A DNA stretch of 64,000 nt from Rariloculus sp965263005 (GTDB taxonomy: Bacteria > Pseudomonadota > Gammaproteobacteria > Steroidobacterales > Rariloculaceae), in contig NZ_OZ253579.1 in the NCBI RefSeq assembly GCF_965263005.1, positions 2,480,001 to 2,544,000 of the forward strand, in the 5' to 3' direction. Below, in pieces: positions 24,492 through 32,234 of this stretch. The translations under genes and the position numbers were made by a program. Every line of letters begins with the position of its first letter. The stretch's first letter is position 1. Below the pieces are notes generated by a model, which did not search any database, was not told the origin of the DNA, and was given only the letters and a program-made list of their open reading frames with translations.

Positions 24492-25622
24492 ATGCGGAGC
24501 AGGAAACCGTCGGTCATCGTTGCTCTCTCCGGTGGGGTCGATTCGGCCGTCGCTGCTTTACTGCTGCGCGACCGGGGTCACGACGTTCAGTGCGTGCACA
24601 TGACGAACTGGGAGGACGACGGCTATTGCGACTCGGCTCGCGATTATCAGGATGCGCGACGAGTCTGTCGTCAGATCGGCGTCCCGCTGCACCGGGTCAA
24701 CTTCACGCGTGAGTACACCGAACAGGTGTTTACGCACTTTCTCAATGAGCTGGAGCGGGGGCGCACGCCGAATCCCGATGTCCTGTGCAACCGCGCGATC
24801 AAGTTCGGTGTGCTGCGATCCTGGGCCAAACGCCTGGGCGGCGAGTTGCTCGCGACGGGCCATTATGCGCGGCTGAGCAGAACCGGGGCGGAGATGCGGC
24901 TCTTGAGAGGACGCGACCCGGGCAAGGAGCAGACGTACTTCCTGCATGCGGTCGACGGCGCCGATTTTCGCGATGTCGTATTTCCGCTTGGCGATCTGGT
25001 GAAGAGCGAGGTCCGCGCGCTTGCGAAGTCGGCGGGGCTGCCGGTGGCGGACAAGAAAGACAGCACCGGCATCTGTTTCATCGGCGAGCGCCCGTTCAGC
25101 GAATTCCTCAAGCGCTATCTCCCCACGGCGCCCGGCCCGATCAAGACGCTCGACGGCGAGCTGATTGGCGTACACGATGGGCTTGCGTTCTATACGCTGG
25201 GGCAACGGCAAGGTTTGCGGATCGGCGGTGTCAAGGGTCGCGACGAGAAACCGTGGTACGTCGCCAGGAAGCGTCTCGATGCGAACGAGCTAATCGTCGT
25301 CCAGGACCAGGATCACCCGCCGCTCGCGCACGATTACCTTCAGGCCGAACAGGTGCACTGGATCCATTCGGCGCCGGGGAGTCTGCGCGCCGGCGGCATG
25401 CTGCGCTGCACGGCGAAGACACGCTACCGGCAGCCCGACCGCGCCTGCACCGTGACCGAAGCCGGCAACGGCCGGCTCGACGTCGAGTTTGACGAACCTC
25501 AGCGCGCGATCACGCCCGGGCAATACGTCGTGTTCTACGATCATGACCGGTGTCTCGGCGGCGCCACGATCCACACGGCAAAGCGGCTCCCGGAGCGGCG
25601 CGCGGCCGGTCAGGCCGGTTGA
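24492..25622 (+). CDS. mnmA: tRNA-specific 2-thiouridylase
   Basis: MnmA thiolates U34 of tRNA-Lys, -Glu and -Gln. The PP-loop ATP site SGGVDSAVAALL is near the N-terminus. The nucleophilic cysteine is in PDVLCNRAIKF and the second catalytic cysteine in DSTGICFIGERPF. The 376-residue length is standard. About 150 bp separate it from purB, in which I see no other gene. Its 3' end carries part of the promoter region for acnA. Confidence 0.97.
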   Translation: MRSRKPSVIVALSGGVDSAVAALLLRDRGHDVQCVHMTNWEDDGYCDSARDYQDARRVCRQIGVPLHRVNFTREYTEQVFTHFLNELERGRTPNPDVLCNRAIKFGVLRSWAKRLGGELLATGHYARLSRTGAEMRLLRGRDPGKEQTYFLHAVDGADFRDVVFPLGDLVKSEVRALAKSAGLPVADKKDSTGICFIGERPFSEFLKRYLPTAPGPIKTLDGELIGVHDGLAFYTLGQRQGLRIGGVKGRDEKPWYVARKRLDANELIVVQDQDHPPLAHDYLQAEQVHWIHSAPGSLRAGGMLRCTAKTRYRQPDRACTVTEAGNGRLDVEFDEPQRAITPGQYVVFYDHDRCLGGATIHTAKRLPERRAAGQAG

Positions 25623-25627
25623 CGCCT

Positions 25628-25636
25628 TGCTATAAT
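25628..25636 (+). promoter_or_regulatory. Extended -10 promoter of acnA
   Basis: TGC followed by a perfect TATAAT (25631–25636) forms an extended -10 element, 37 bases before the acnA ATG. A GAGG Shine-Dalgarno sequence lies at about 25661–25664. Confidence 0.55.
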
Positions 25637-25672
25637 CGCTAGCCTTCCGGCCAGACCGCAGAGGTCCCCCAG

Positions 25673-28327
25673 ATGACAAACAGTTTTGGCGCCCGCCAGT
25701 CCCTGGCTGCGGGCGGTACGGACTATCGTATCTACCGACTCGACGCCGCCGGCGGTAGCGTCCACAACCTTCCGTACACCCTGAAAATCCTGCTCGAGAA
25801 CCTGTTGCGTCATGAGGATGGCAAGAACATCACGCCCGACGATATCGAAGCACTGGCTAACTGGGATCCCAAGGCCGAACCGGCCCAGGAAATCGCGTTC
25901 ACGCCGGCCCGCGTCATTCTGCAGGACTTCACGGGCGTGCCGGCCGTCGTCGATCTGGCCGCGATGCGCGATGCGGTCGTGGCGCTCGGCGGCGACCCCG
26001 CCGTGATCAACCCGCTCTCACCGGCCGAACTCGTCATCGACCACTCAGTGCAGGTCGACGAGTTCGGAACAGCCGGGGCACTCGCAGCGAACAACGCCAT
26101 TGAGTTTCAGCGCAACCGGGAGCGTTACGCGTTTCTGAAATGGGGCCAGAACGCGTTCGACAATTTCCGCGTAGTGCCGCCGAATACCGGGATCGTCCAC
26201 CAGGTCAACCTCGAGTGCCTGAGCCGCGTCGTTATTGACGTTGAGCGGTCAGGAACGCGTCTGGCCTACCCCGACACGCTGGTCGGCACGGACTCGCACA
26301 CGACGATGATCAACGGGCTCGGCATTCTCGGCTGGGGTGTCGGAGGGATCGAAGCCGAGGCCGCGATGCTCGGCCAGCCCATCACGATGCTCATTCCGCA
26401 AGTCGTCGGGTTCGAGCTCACCGGCAAACTTGCCGAAGGCGCGACGGCCACGGACCTCGTGCTCACAGTGACCGAAATGCTCCGCGCGAAAGGCGTCGTC
26501 GGCAAGTTCGTGGAGTTCTTCGGCGACGGTCTCGATCATCTGCCGCTCGCCGACAGGGCGACACTAGGCAACATGTCGCCCGAGTTCGGCAGCACTTGCG
26601 CGGTGTTTCCCATCGACGCTGAAACGTTGCGATACCTCAAGCTTTCCGGCCGGCCGAAGGCACTGATCGATCTTGTCGAAAGATACGCCAAGGAACAGGG
26701 TCTCTGGCGCGGTCCCCGGGCGCACTATACCGATACGCTATCGCTCGACCTCGGCGTCGTTGAGCCGAGCATCGCGGGTCCGCGCAGGCCTCAGGAGCGT
26801 ATCGCCTTGCGCGCGGCCGCGGCGACGGCACAAAAGCTCCTCGAATCATCGTCTGCAAGCGTCCTGGTCGAGCGCGGCGGACAGCAGTTCGAGCTTGACG
26901 ACGGTTCCGTCGTGATCGCCGCGATCACGAGCTGCACGAACACTTCGAATCCAGCCGTCATGGTCGGCGCGGGCCTGCTCGCCCGCAACGCGGTTGCAAA
27001 GGGTCTCCAGTCCAGGCCGTGGGTCAAGACAAGCCTCGCACCCGGCTCCAAGGTCGTCACCGAGTACCTCGTCAAGTGCGGTCTGCTCGACGACCTCGCC
27101 GCGCTCGGTTTCGACATCGTCGGCTACGGCTGCACGACGTGTATCGGCAACTCCGGACCGCTGCCCACCGAGATCGCCGAAGCCGTGCAGTCCGCGGACG
27201 TCGTCGCCTGCTCGGTGCTATCGGGTAACCGGAACTTCGAGGGCCGTATCCACCCGCTTGTCAAGATGAACTTCCTCGCGTCACCGCCCCTCGTCGTGGC
27301 CTACGCGCTAGCCGGCAACCTCAAGATGGATCTCTACAACGATCCGCTCGGGCACGATGCCGACGGGCGCCCCGTCTATCTGGAGGACATTTGGCCAAGC
27401 TCGCGGGAGATTTACGATCTGATCGAGGCCAACGTCGACTCTGCGATGTTCAAGTCGAGCTACGCAAGCGTATTCGACGGCGACGATAGCTGGAACTGTC
27501 TCGAGACGCCGGACGGTCAAACGTATGCCTGGGAACCGGACTCGACCTACGTCAAGCACCCGCCCTACTTCGAGGGCATGACGCTCGGAACCGGTACGCC
27601 GCAAGACATTCACGGCGCGCAGGTGCTCGCCAAGCTCGGCGACATGATCACGACCGACCATATCTCACCGGCCGGCAGCATCGCGCTCGACAGCCCCGCG
27701 GGCGACTATCTGCGCGAGCTCGGCGTCGAGCGGAAAGACTTCAATTCCTACGGCTCCAGGCGCGGCAATCACGAAGTCATGGTCCGGGGCACGTTTGCGA
27801 ACATCAGGCTGCGCAACGAGCTCGCGCCGGGCACCGAAGGCGGCTGGACCGTGCACCAGCCGAGCGGCGAGCAAACCTCGATCTACGCAGCCGCGACGCG
27901 CTACGCGCAGGAAGGCGTACCGCTCATCATTCTCGCGGGCAAGGAATACGGCGCCGGCTCCTCACGTGACTGGGCTGCAAAGGGTACGGCACTACTCGGC
28001 GTGAAAGCCGTGATCGCCGTGAGCTACGAGCGCATTCACCGCTCGAATCTGATCGGCATGGGTGTCGTACCGCTACAGTTCCAGGATGGCGAAAGCGCCG
28101 CGGAACTCGGCCTGACGGGTATCGAGGCATTCGATATCGAGGGACTCGGCCTCGAGCGTGTAAGCGAAGTCCGCGTGACGGCGACCCGGCCCGACGGCAG
28201 CCGGCTCGGCTTCACAGCGCGTGTCAGGATCGACACGCCGAAAGAGCAGGAATACTTCATCCATGGCGGGATTCTGCAGTACGTATTGCGCCAGCTTGTG
28301 ACAGCGACCGGCAGGGCCGATGCCTGA
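25673..28327 (+). CDS. acnA: Aconitate hydratase A
   Basis: The 4Fe-4S enzyme of the TCA cycle isomerises citrate and isocitrate. This 884-residue AcnA/IRP-type protein has cluster cysteines in AAITSCTNTSNP and YGCTTCIGNSGPLP, and the swivel-domain signature 'ITTDHISPAGSIALDSPAG'. The aconitase substrate-loop Ser/Arg motif is in KEYGAGSSRDWAAKG. It stands as a single gene converging on ald. Confidence 0.97.
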   Translation: MTNSFGARQSLAAGGTDYRIYRLDAAGGSVHNLPYTLKILLENLLRHEDGKNITPDDIEALANWDPKAEPAQEIAFTPARVILQDFTGVPAVVDLAAMRDAVVALGGDPAVINPLSPAELVIDHSVQVDEFGTAGALAANNAIEFQRNRERYAFLKWGQNAFDNFRVVPPNTGIVHQVNLECLSRVVIDVERSGTRLAYPDTLVGTDSHTTMINGLGILGWGVGGIEAEAAMLGQPITMLIPQVVGFELTGKLAEGATATDLVLTVTEMLRAKGVVGKFVEFFGDGLDHLPLADRATLGNMSPEFGSTCAVFPIDAETLRYLKLSGRPKALIDLVERYAKEQGLWRGPRAHYTDTLSLDLGVVEPSIAGPRRPQERIALRAAAATAQKLLESSSASVLVERGGQQFELDDGSVVIAAITSCTNTSNPAVMVGAGLLARNAVAKGLQSRPWVKTSLAPGSKVVTEYLVKCGLLDDLAALGFDIVGYGCTTCIGNSGPLPTEIAEAVQSADVVACSVLSGNRNFEGRIHPLVKMNFLASPPLVVAYALAGNLKMDLYNDPLGHDADGRPVYLEDIWPSSREIYDLIEANVDSAMFKSSYASVFDGDDSWNCLETPDGQTYAWEPDSTYVKHPPYFEGMTLGTGTPQDIHGAQVLAKLGDMITTDHISPAGSIALDSPAGDYLRELGVERKDFNSYGSRRGNHEVMVRGTFANIRLRNELAPGTEGGWTVHQPSGEQTSIYAAATRYAQEGVPLIILAGKEYGAGSSRDWAAKGTALLGVKAVIAVSYERIHRSNLIGMGVVPLQFQDGESAAELGLTGIEAFDIEGLGLERVSEVRVTATRPDGSRLGFTARVRIDTPKEQEYFIHGGILQYVLRQLVTATGRADA

Positions 28328-28407
28328 CAAGCTCCAGGACCTGCTTTTTACTGGATCGCGGACACGCGCACTGGAGTCGGCGGCCGGATAGACGGATCAA
28401 GCCCGGC

Positions 28408-29511
28408 TCAGGTGTCGCCGAGGCTGCGATAGTGCTTCATGAGGCAGAGCGCTTCAGCGACAGGCCGGCAGGTCACTGCGCCAGCGTGCGTATTGACGCC
28501 CATCGCAAACAGCGGATCGGACAAGACGGCAGCGATGCCGCCGTCGGCGATTCGCGTTGCGTACGGCAACGTGGTTTCCGTCAATGCGAAAGTCGAGGTG
28601 CGCGGATAGGCGCCTGGCATGTTCGTCACGCAATAGTGCGTCACACCGTGTTTCGTGAAGACCGGATCGGCATGTGAGGTCGGCCGCGATGTCGCGACAC
28701 AACCTCCCTGATCGATGCTGACGTCAACGATCACGGCGCCGTCGGGCATGTGCTCGACCATCGCTTCGGAGACGACGTGCTGCGCCCGGGCGCCCTTGAC
28801 AAGGGTCGCGCCGATCAGCATATCGGCGCGGGCGAGGCGCTCGGCAAGTTGCTCGCCATCCGAAACCACGTACTCGATACCCGGTGCAATCCGCTCGACT
28901 TCAGCCGCACTCTCCACGCGGCGCCCGAACACGGCGACGCGTGCACCCATGGCGCCGGCCACCCTGGCCGCATGACGGCCGACGACGCCGTCGCCGACGA
29001 TCACGACCTCGCCATTCCGCCGACCGAGGATTTCCGCCGGCAAGGTGCCCCGGCCGCCGGTGAACCTTGCAAGGTAGTAGGCGCCGACGATCGGCGCCAT
29101 GCTGCCCGCTACCGCGCTCATCGGCGCGAGCAGCGGCAGCCTCCCGTGATCGTCTTCGACGGTCTCGTAGGCCACGGCTGTCGTGCGGCTCGTAAGCAGC
29201 GCCTCGGTCAATGCCGGGTCGACCCCTGCCAGATGAAAATAGGTAAACACGATCTGACCGTCGAAATAGCCATACTCCGGCTTCATTGGCTCCTTGACCT
29301 TGATCACGAGTTCCGAGCCCCACGCGTCGGCCGTGTCGGCCACCATGGCGCCCGCGGCCTCGAACTCGTCGTCGGCAAAACCGCAACCCAGGCCCGCGGC
29401 CCGTTCGACCACGACCTCGTGACCCGCGGCCACAAGCGTCCGCACGCCTTCGGGCGTGACGGCCACACGGTTCTCGTTGTTCTTGATTTCCTTCGGAACA
29501 CCCATCCTCAT
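28408..29511 (-). CDS. ald: Alanine dehydrogenase
   Basis: The NAD-dependent enzyme interconverts L-alanine and pyruvate plus ammonia. The 367-residue sequence starts MRMGVPKEIKNNENRVAVTP, the family N-terminus with substrate-binding Arg and Lys. FTYFHLA, the Rossmann motif VVIGDGVVGRHAA and the C-terminal 'ADPVFTKHGVTHYCVTNMP' are present. ATG 29511 is preferred over the in-frame TTG at 29526 because GGAG stands six bases before it. It is divergent from the small protein/tatD pair across about 200 bp. Confidence 0.95.
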   Translation of the reverse strand: MRMGVPKEIKNNENRVAVTPEGVRTLVAAGHEVVVERAAGLGCGFADDEFEAAGAMVADTADAWGSELVIKVKEPMKPEYGYFDGQIVFTYFHLAGVDPALTEALLTSRTTAVAYETVEDDHGRLPLLAPMSAVAGSMAPIVGAYYLARFTGGRGTLPAEILGRRNGEVVIVGDGVVGRHAARVAGAMGARVAVFGRRVESAAEVERIAPGIEYVVSDGEQLAERLARADMLIGATLVKGARAQHVVSEAMVEHMPDGAVIVDVSIDQGGCVATSRPTSHADPVFTKHGVTHYCVTNMPGAYPRTSTFALTETTLPYATRIADGGIAAVLSDPLFAMGVNTHAGAVTCRPVAEALCLMKHYRSLGDT

Positions 29512-29708
29512 CGGAGTCTCCGTCAAATGTCAGTAAGCGCGCATGTCTTGCCAACCATCTACTGCGGACGCCGACCCGCGCGACGAACGCTGGTGAGACA
29601 TGCGGACTGTCATCCTACCGCGCCGCACGCTCAATTTACGACAAGCTCGAGGCTTGTGGGTATCATCCGTGCTTCGCGGCAATCGCGTGGCTTGAACGGA
29701 GGCGACCC

Positions 29709-30041
29709 ATGGCTCTGCACCGCGTCGAACAGGCACATCTGAAGCTCGTTGAGCAGTGTGCCGGTGTCGGCGAACTGACATGGAGAGATCGGGTTTTTCC
29801 GCAAATCCGCTATCGCATCAACCGCTATCAGGGCATGGCGCGCTCCGGTCTGCCCGTGCCGGGCCTGCACCGCATCGAAGGCTCGGTCGAAATCGGCGCG
29901 ATCCCCGAATCGACCGATATGGCCGGCTCGAGCCTCAAACTGAGGCTCGAGGACGGCCGCAGCCTCGCCATTACGATTGCGACGGGCGACGGGCGCGTAT
30001 TGACCGAGGGTCACGGACCGGGCCGTTGCGGGTGCTGCTGA
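29709..30041 (+). CDS. Small conserved-type protein ending in GRCGCC, unknown function
   Basis: The 110-residue soluble protein is preceded by a good GGAGG site five bases from the ATG. I recognise no domain. Residues of about 75–105 look like a beta-hairpin (SLKLRLEDGRSLAITI), and the C-terminus ends with GRCGCC, a cysteine cluster that could bind metal or be modified. The tatD gene starts four bases downstream, so the two are co-expressed. Whether it assists TatD is inference. Confidence 0.7.
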   Translation: MALHRVEQAHLKLVEQCAGVGELTWRDRVFPQIRYRINRYQGMARSGLPVPGLHRIEGSVEIGAIPESTDMAGSSLKLRLEDGRSLAITIATGDGRVLTEGHGPGRCGCC

Positions 30042-30045
30042 CGCG

Positions 30046-30855
30046 GTGCTCGAACTCATAGACATTGGCGTCAATCTGACACACGACAGCTTCGATCACG
30101 ACCGCGGCGCGGTCGTTGCACGTGCGGCCGCGGCCGGCGTCACTCGCTTGATCGTGACCGGGACGTCGGTGACGTCGAGCGTCAGCGCGTTGTCGCTACC
30201 GGAACCTGCGCCCGGCCGGCTGTTCGCGACGGCCGGCATCCACCCGCATCACGCCAGCGAGTTCGACGAGCACAGCATCAAGGCACTGGAACCCTTGTTA
30301 GACAATGCCCGTGTCGTCGCAGTCGGCGAATGCGGGCTCGACTTCTTTCGTGACTTCTCGCCGCGCGACATGCAGGAGCGCGCTTTCTCGGCACAGCTCG
30401 ACCTCGCGGGCGCAAAGGGCTTGCCGGTCTTTCTGCATCAGCGGGACGCCCACGAGATGTTCATCGCGATGTTACGGCAAGCTCGCGATCGACTCCCGGG
30501 CGGTGTCGCTCATTGCTTTACGGGCGGCCCTGACGAGCTGCGCGACTGCCTGGACCTCGACCTTTACGTCGGCGTAACGGGCTGGGTGTGCGATGAGCGC
30601 CGCGGCGGACCGCTGCGCGCCGCGCTGCCTGACATTCCACTGGACCGCCTGTTGCTCGAGACCGACGCGCCCTACCTGCTGCCGCGCGATCTCAAGCCCG
30701 CGCCGCCGACGCGACGAAACGAGCCGCGCTTCCTCGTGCGTGTGCTCGAACGCGTTGCCGCGGAAACGCATCGGTCGATCGAGATCGTTGCCGAAGCAGC
30801 GACCGCGAACACGGAGCGGCTGTTCGGTCTGCCGCTGCGCAACAGCATCCTCTGA
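30046..30855 (+). CDS. tatD: TatD-family metal-dependent deoxyribonuclease
   Basis: This 269-residue TIM-barrel DNase matches E. coli TatD closely, including the atypical N-terminal DIGVNLTHDSF in place of the DxHxH of YcfH/YjjV. Other motifs are TAGIHPHHASEF, VAVGECGLDFFRDFS, 'VFLHQRDAHEMF', HCFTGGPDEL, GVTGWVCDERRG and LLLETDAPYLLPRDL, which supply the metal ligands. It starts with GTG at 30046 and is coupled to the small upstream gene. TatD is a 3'–5' exonuclease linked to DNA repair and oxidative stress. Confidence 0.94.
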   Translation: MLELIDIGVNLTHDSFDHDRGAVVARAAAAGVTRLIVTGTSVTSSVSALSLPEPAPGRLFATAGIHPHHASEFDEHSIKALEPLLDNARVVAVGECGLDFFRDFSPRDMQERAFSAQLDLAGAKGLPVFLHQRDAHEMFIAMLRQARDRLPGGVAHCFTGGPDELRDCLDLDLYVGVTGWVCDERRGGPLRAALPDIPLDRLLLETDAPYLLPRDLKPAPPTRRNEPRFLVRVLERVAAETHRSIEIVAEAATANTERLFGLPLRNSIL

Positions 30856-30869
30856 CCCGTTCAAGCCAC

Positions 30870-30883
30870 GGCGGTCCGCCGCC
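30870..30883. terminator. Possible bidirectional hairpin between tatD and thrC
   Basis: GGCGG-TCCG-CCGCC forms a 5-bp GC stem in the 40-bp gap between two convergent genes. There is no T-run on either side, so it is at best a weak or factor-assisted terminator. Confidence 0.25.
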
Positions 30884-30895
30884 GGGCCGGAATGA

Positions 30896-32221
30896 CTATT
30901 CCTGAGTATGGACGTCCCACCGTTCGAGCTCGGCGGCCAGTGCGTCGAGTTCAGGAGGCAGGGCGACGTGCTCAACCGGCCGCTCAAGCAGACCCTGTAA
31001 CGATGCGGGAACCGGAACGCTGTGGCCGGTCGCGGCCTCCGTAATCGACTCGAATTTGGCCGGATGCGCGGTCGCGCACACGATCCAGGACCGACCGGCG
31101 CGCTGGGCTTGCGCCAGATTATCGTAAACCCGGAACCCGGTTGCCGTGTGCGGACACCACACTCGCCCGAAGCGCCGATCGTCCTGCTTGATCTGGGCGC
31201 GAATCGCCTCGTCGTCGACGGGATAGGCCTGGATCGTGGATCTGACCTCGGCGAAGTCAGGCAGCATGTGAAACAGGCGCTCCATGTTGCTCGGATCGCC
31301 GACATCCATTGCCGAGGCCAGCGTACGCACGCTCGGCCGCGGCTGCCATTTGCCGGTCGCCAGATGCTCGGGGATCGTGAGGTTACTATTGACGGACAGC
31401 ACGACCTCGCGAATCGGCATGCCCATCGCCCTGGCCCAGACGCAGGCCAGGCCGTTACCGAGATTGCCCGTCGGCACGATGTGCCCGGCCGCTGAGCCGT
31501 GTTCACGCCAGTGCCACAAACTGCAGGCCGCATGGTAGGCGACTTGCGGCAGGAGCCGGCCCACGTTGATGCTGTTGGCGGAGCTGAACCGGTGCCTGCG
31601 GCTCAGAACCGGGTCGGTCAGCGCCGCCTTGAGCAGGGCCTGACAGTCGTCGAAGCTGCCGTCCACTTCAAACGAGCGCACATTGCCGCCCCAGCAGGTC
31701 AGTTGGTGCTGTTGACGCTCCGACACCTGCCCTTTCGGAAACAGCACGCCGACGCGCAGCTTCGCGCGGCCGTGAAAAGCCGCGGCTACCGCACCGCCCG
31801 TATCCCCGGATGTGGCCACGAGTATCGTGAGTGGCCGGTCATCGTCGCCGAGCAGCGGTATCGCGCGCTCCATGACCGCCGCAAGAAACCGCGCACCAAT
31901 GTCCTTGAACGCGGCTGTCGGGCCGTGAAAGAGCTCGAGCACGGCAAGCGAATTCGGTGGATCCTGAAGGCGCGTCAGCGGTACGGAAAAGTTGAGCGCG
32001 TCCTCGCAGATGGCCGCGAGTTCCGGTTCGAGCGGCGAACCGGCGAAGAACGGCCGCAAAAGCTCGGCGGCAATCTCGGCCAGTGTTTCGCCCTCGATGG
32101 ACTCTGGGTCGAAATGCGGCAACTCATCCGGCACGAACAGGCCACCGTCGGGGGCCAGCCCCTGCATGACGGCCGACACGAGATCCGTCTCGCGGCCGCC
32201 GCGCGTGCTCAAGTAGCGCAT
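30896..32221 (-). CDS. thrC: Threonine synthase
   Basis: This PLP enzyme converts O-phosphohomoserine to threonine. The 441-residue sequence begins MRYLSTRGG and has the PLP lysine in LELFHGPTAAFKDIGARF, the motif ATSGDTGGAVAAAFHGR, and SANSINVGRLLPQVAYH typical of the gammaproteobacterial/fungal subfamily. It lies 13 bases after thrA. No homoserine kinase gene (thrB) stands between them or elsewhere in the window, so that step must be encoded in another place. Confidence 0.96.
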   Translation of the reverse strand: MRYLSTRGGRETDLVSAVMQGLAPDGGLFVPDELPHFDPESIEGETLAEIAAELLRPFFAGSPLEPELAAICEDALNFSVPLTRLQDPPNSLAVLELFHGPTAAFKDIGARFLAAVMERAIPLLGDDDRPLTILVATSGDTGGAVAAAFHGRAKLRVGVLFPKGQVSERQQHQLTCWGGNVRSFEVDGSFDDCQALLKAALTDPVLSRRHRFSSANSINVGRLLPQVAYHAACSLWHWREHGSAAGHIVPTGNLGNGLACVWARAMGMPIREVVLSVNSNLTIPEHLATGKWQPRPSVRTLASAMDVGDPSNMERLFHMLPDFAEVRSTIQAYPVDDEAIRAQIKQDDRRFGRVWCPHTATGFRVYDNLAQAQRAGRSWIVCATAHPAKFESITEAATGHSVPVPASLQGLLERPVEHVALPPELDALAAELERWDVHTQE

Positions 32222-32234
32222 CGCCCTGGATATC

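Noticed and set aside
22805..24517. A 570-codon frame antisense to purB
   Set aside because: purB is unambiguous on the plus strand; the antisense frame has no recognisable domain.
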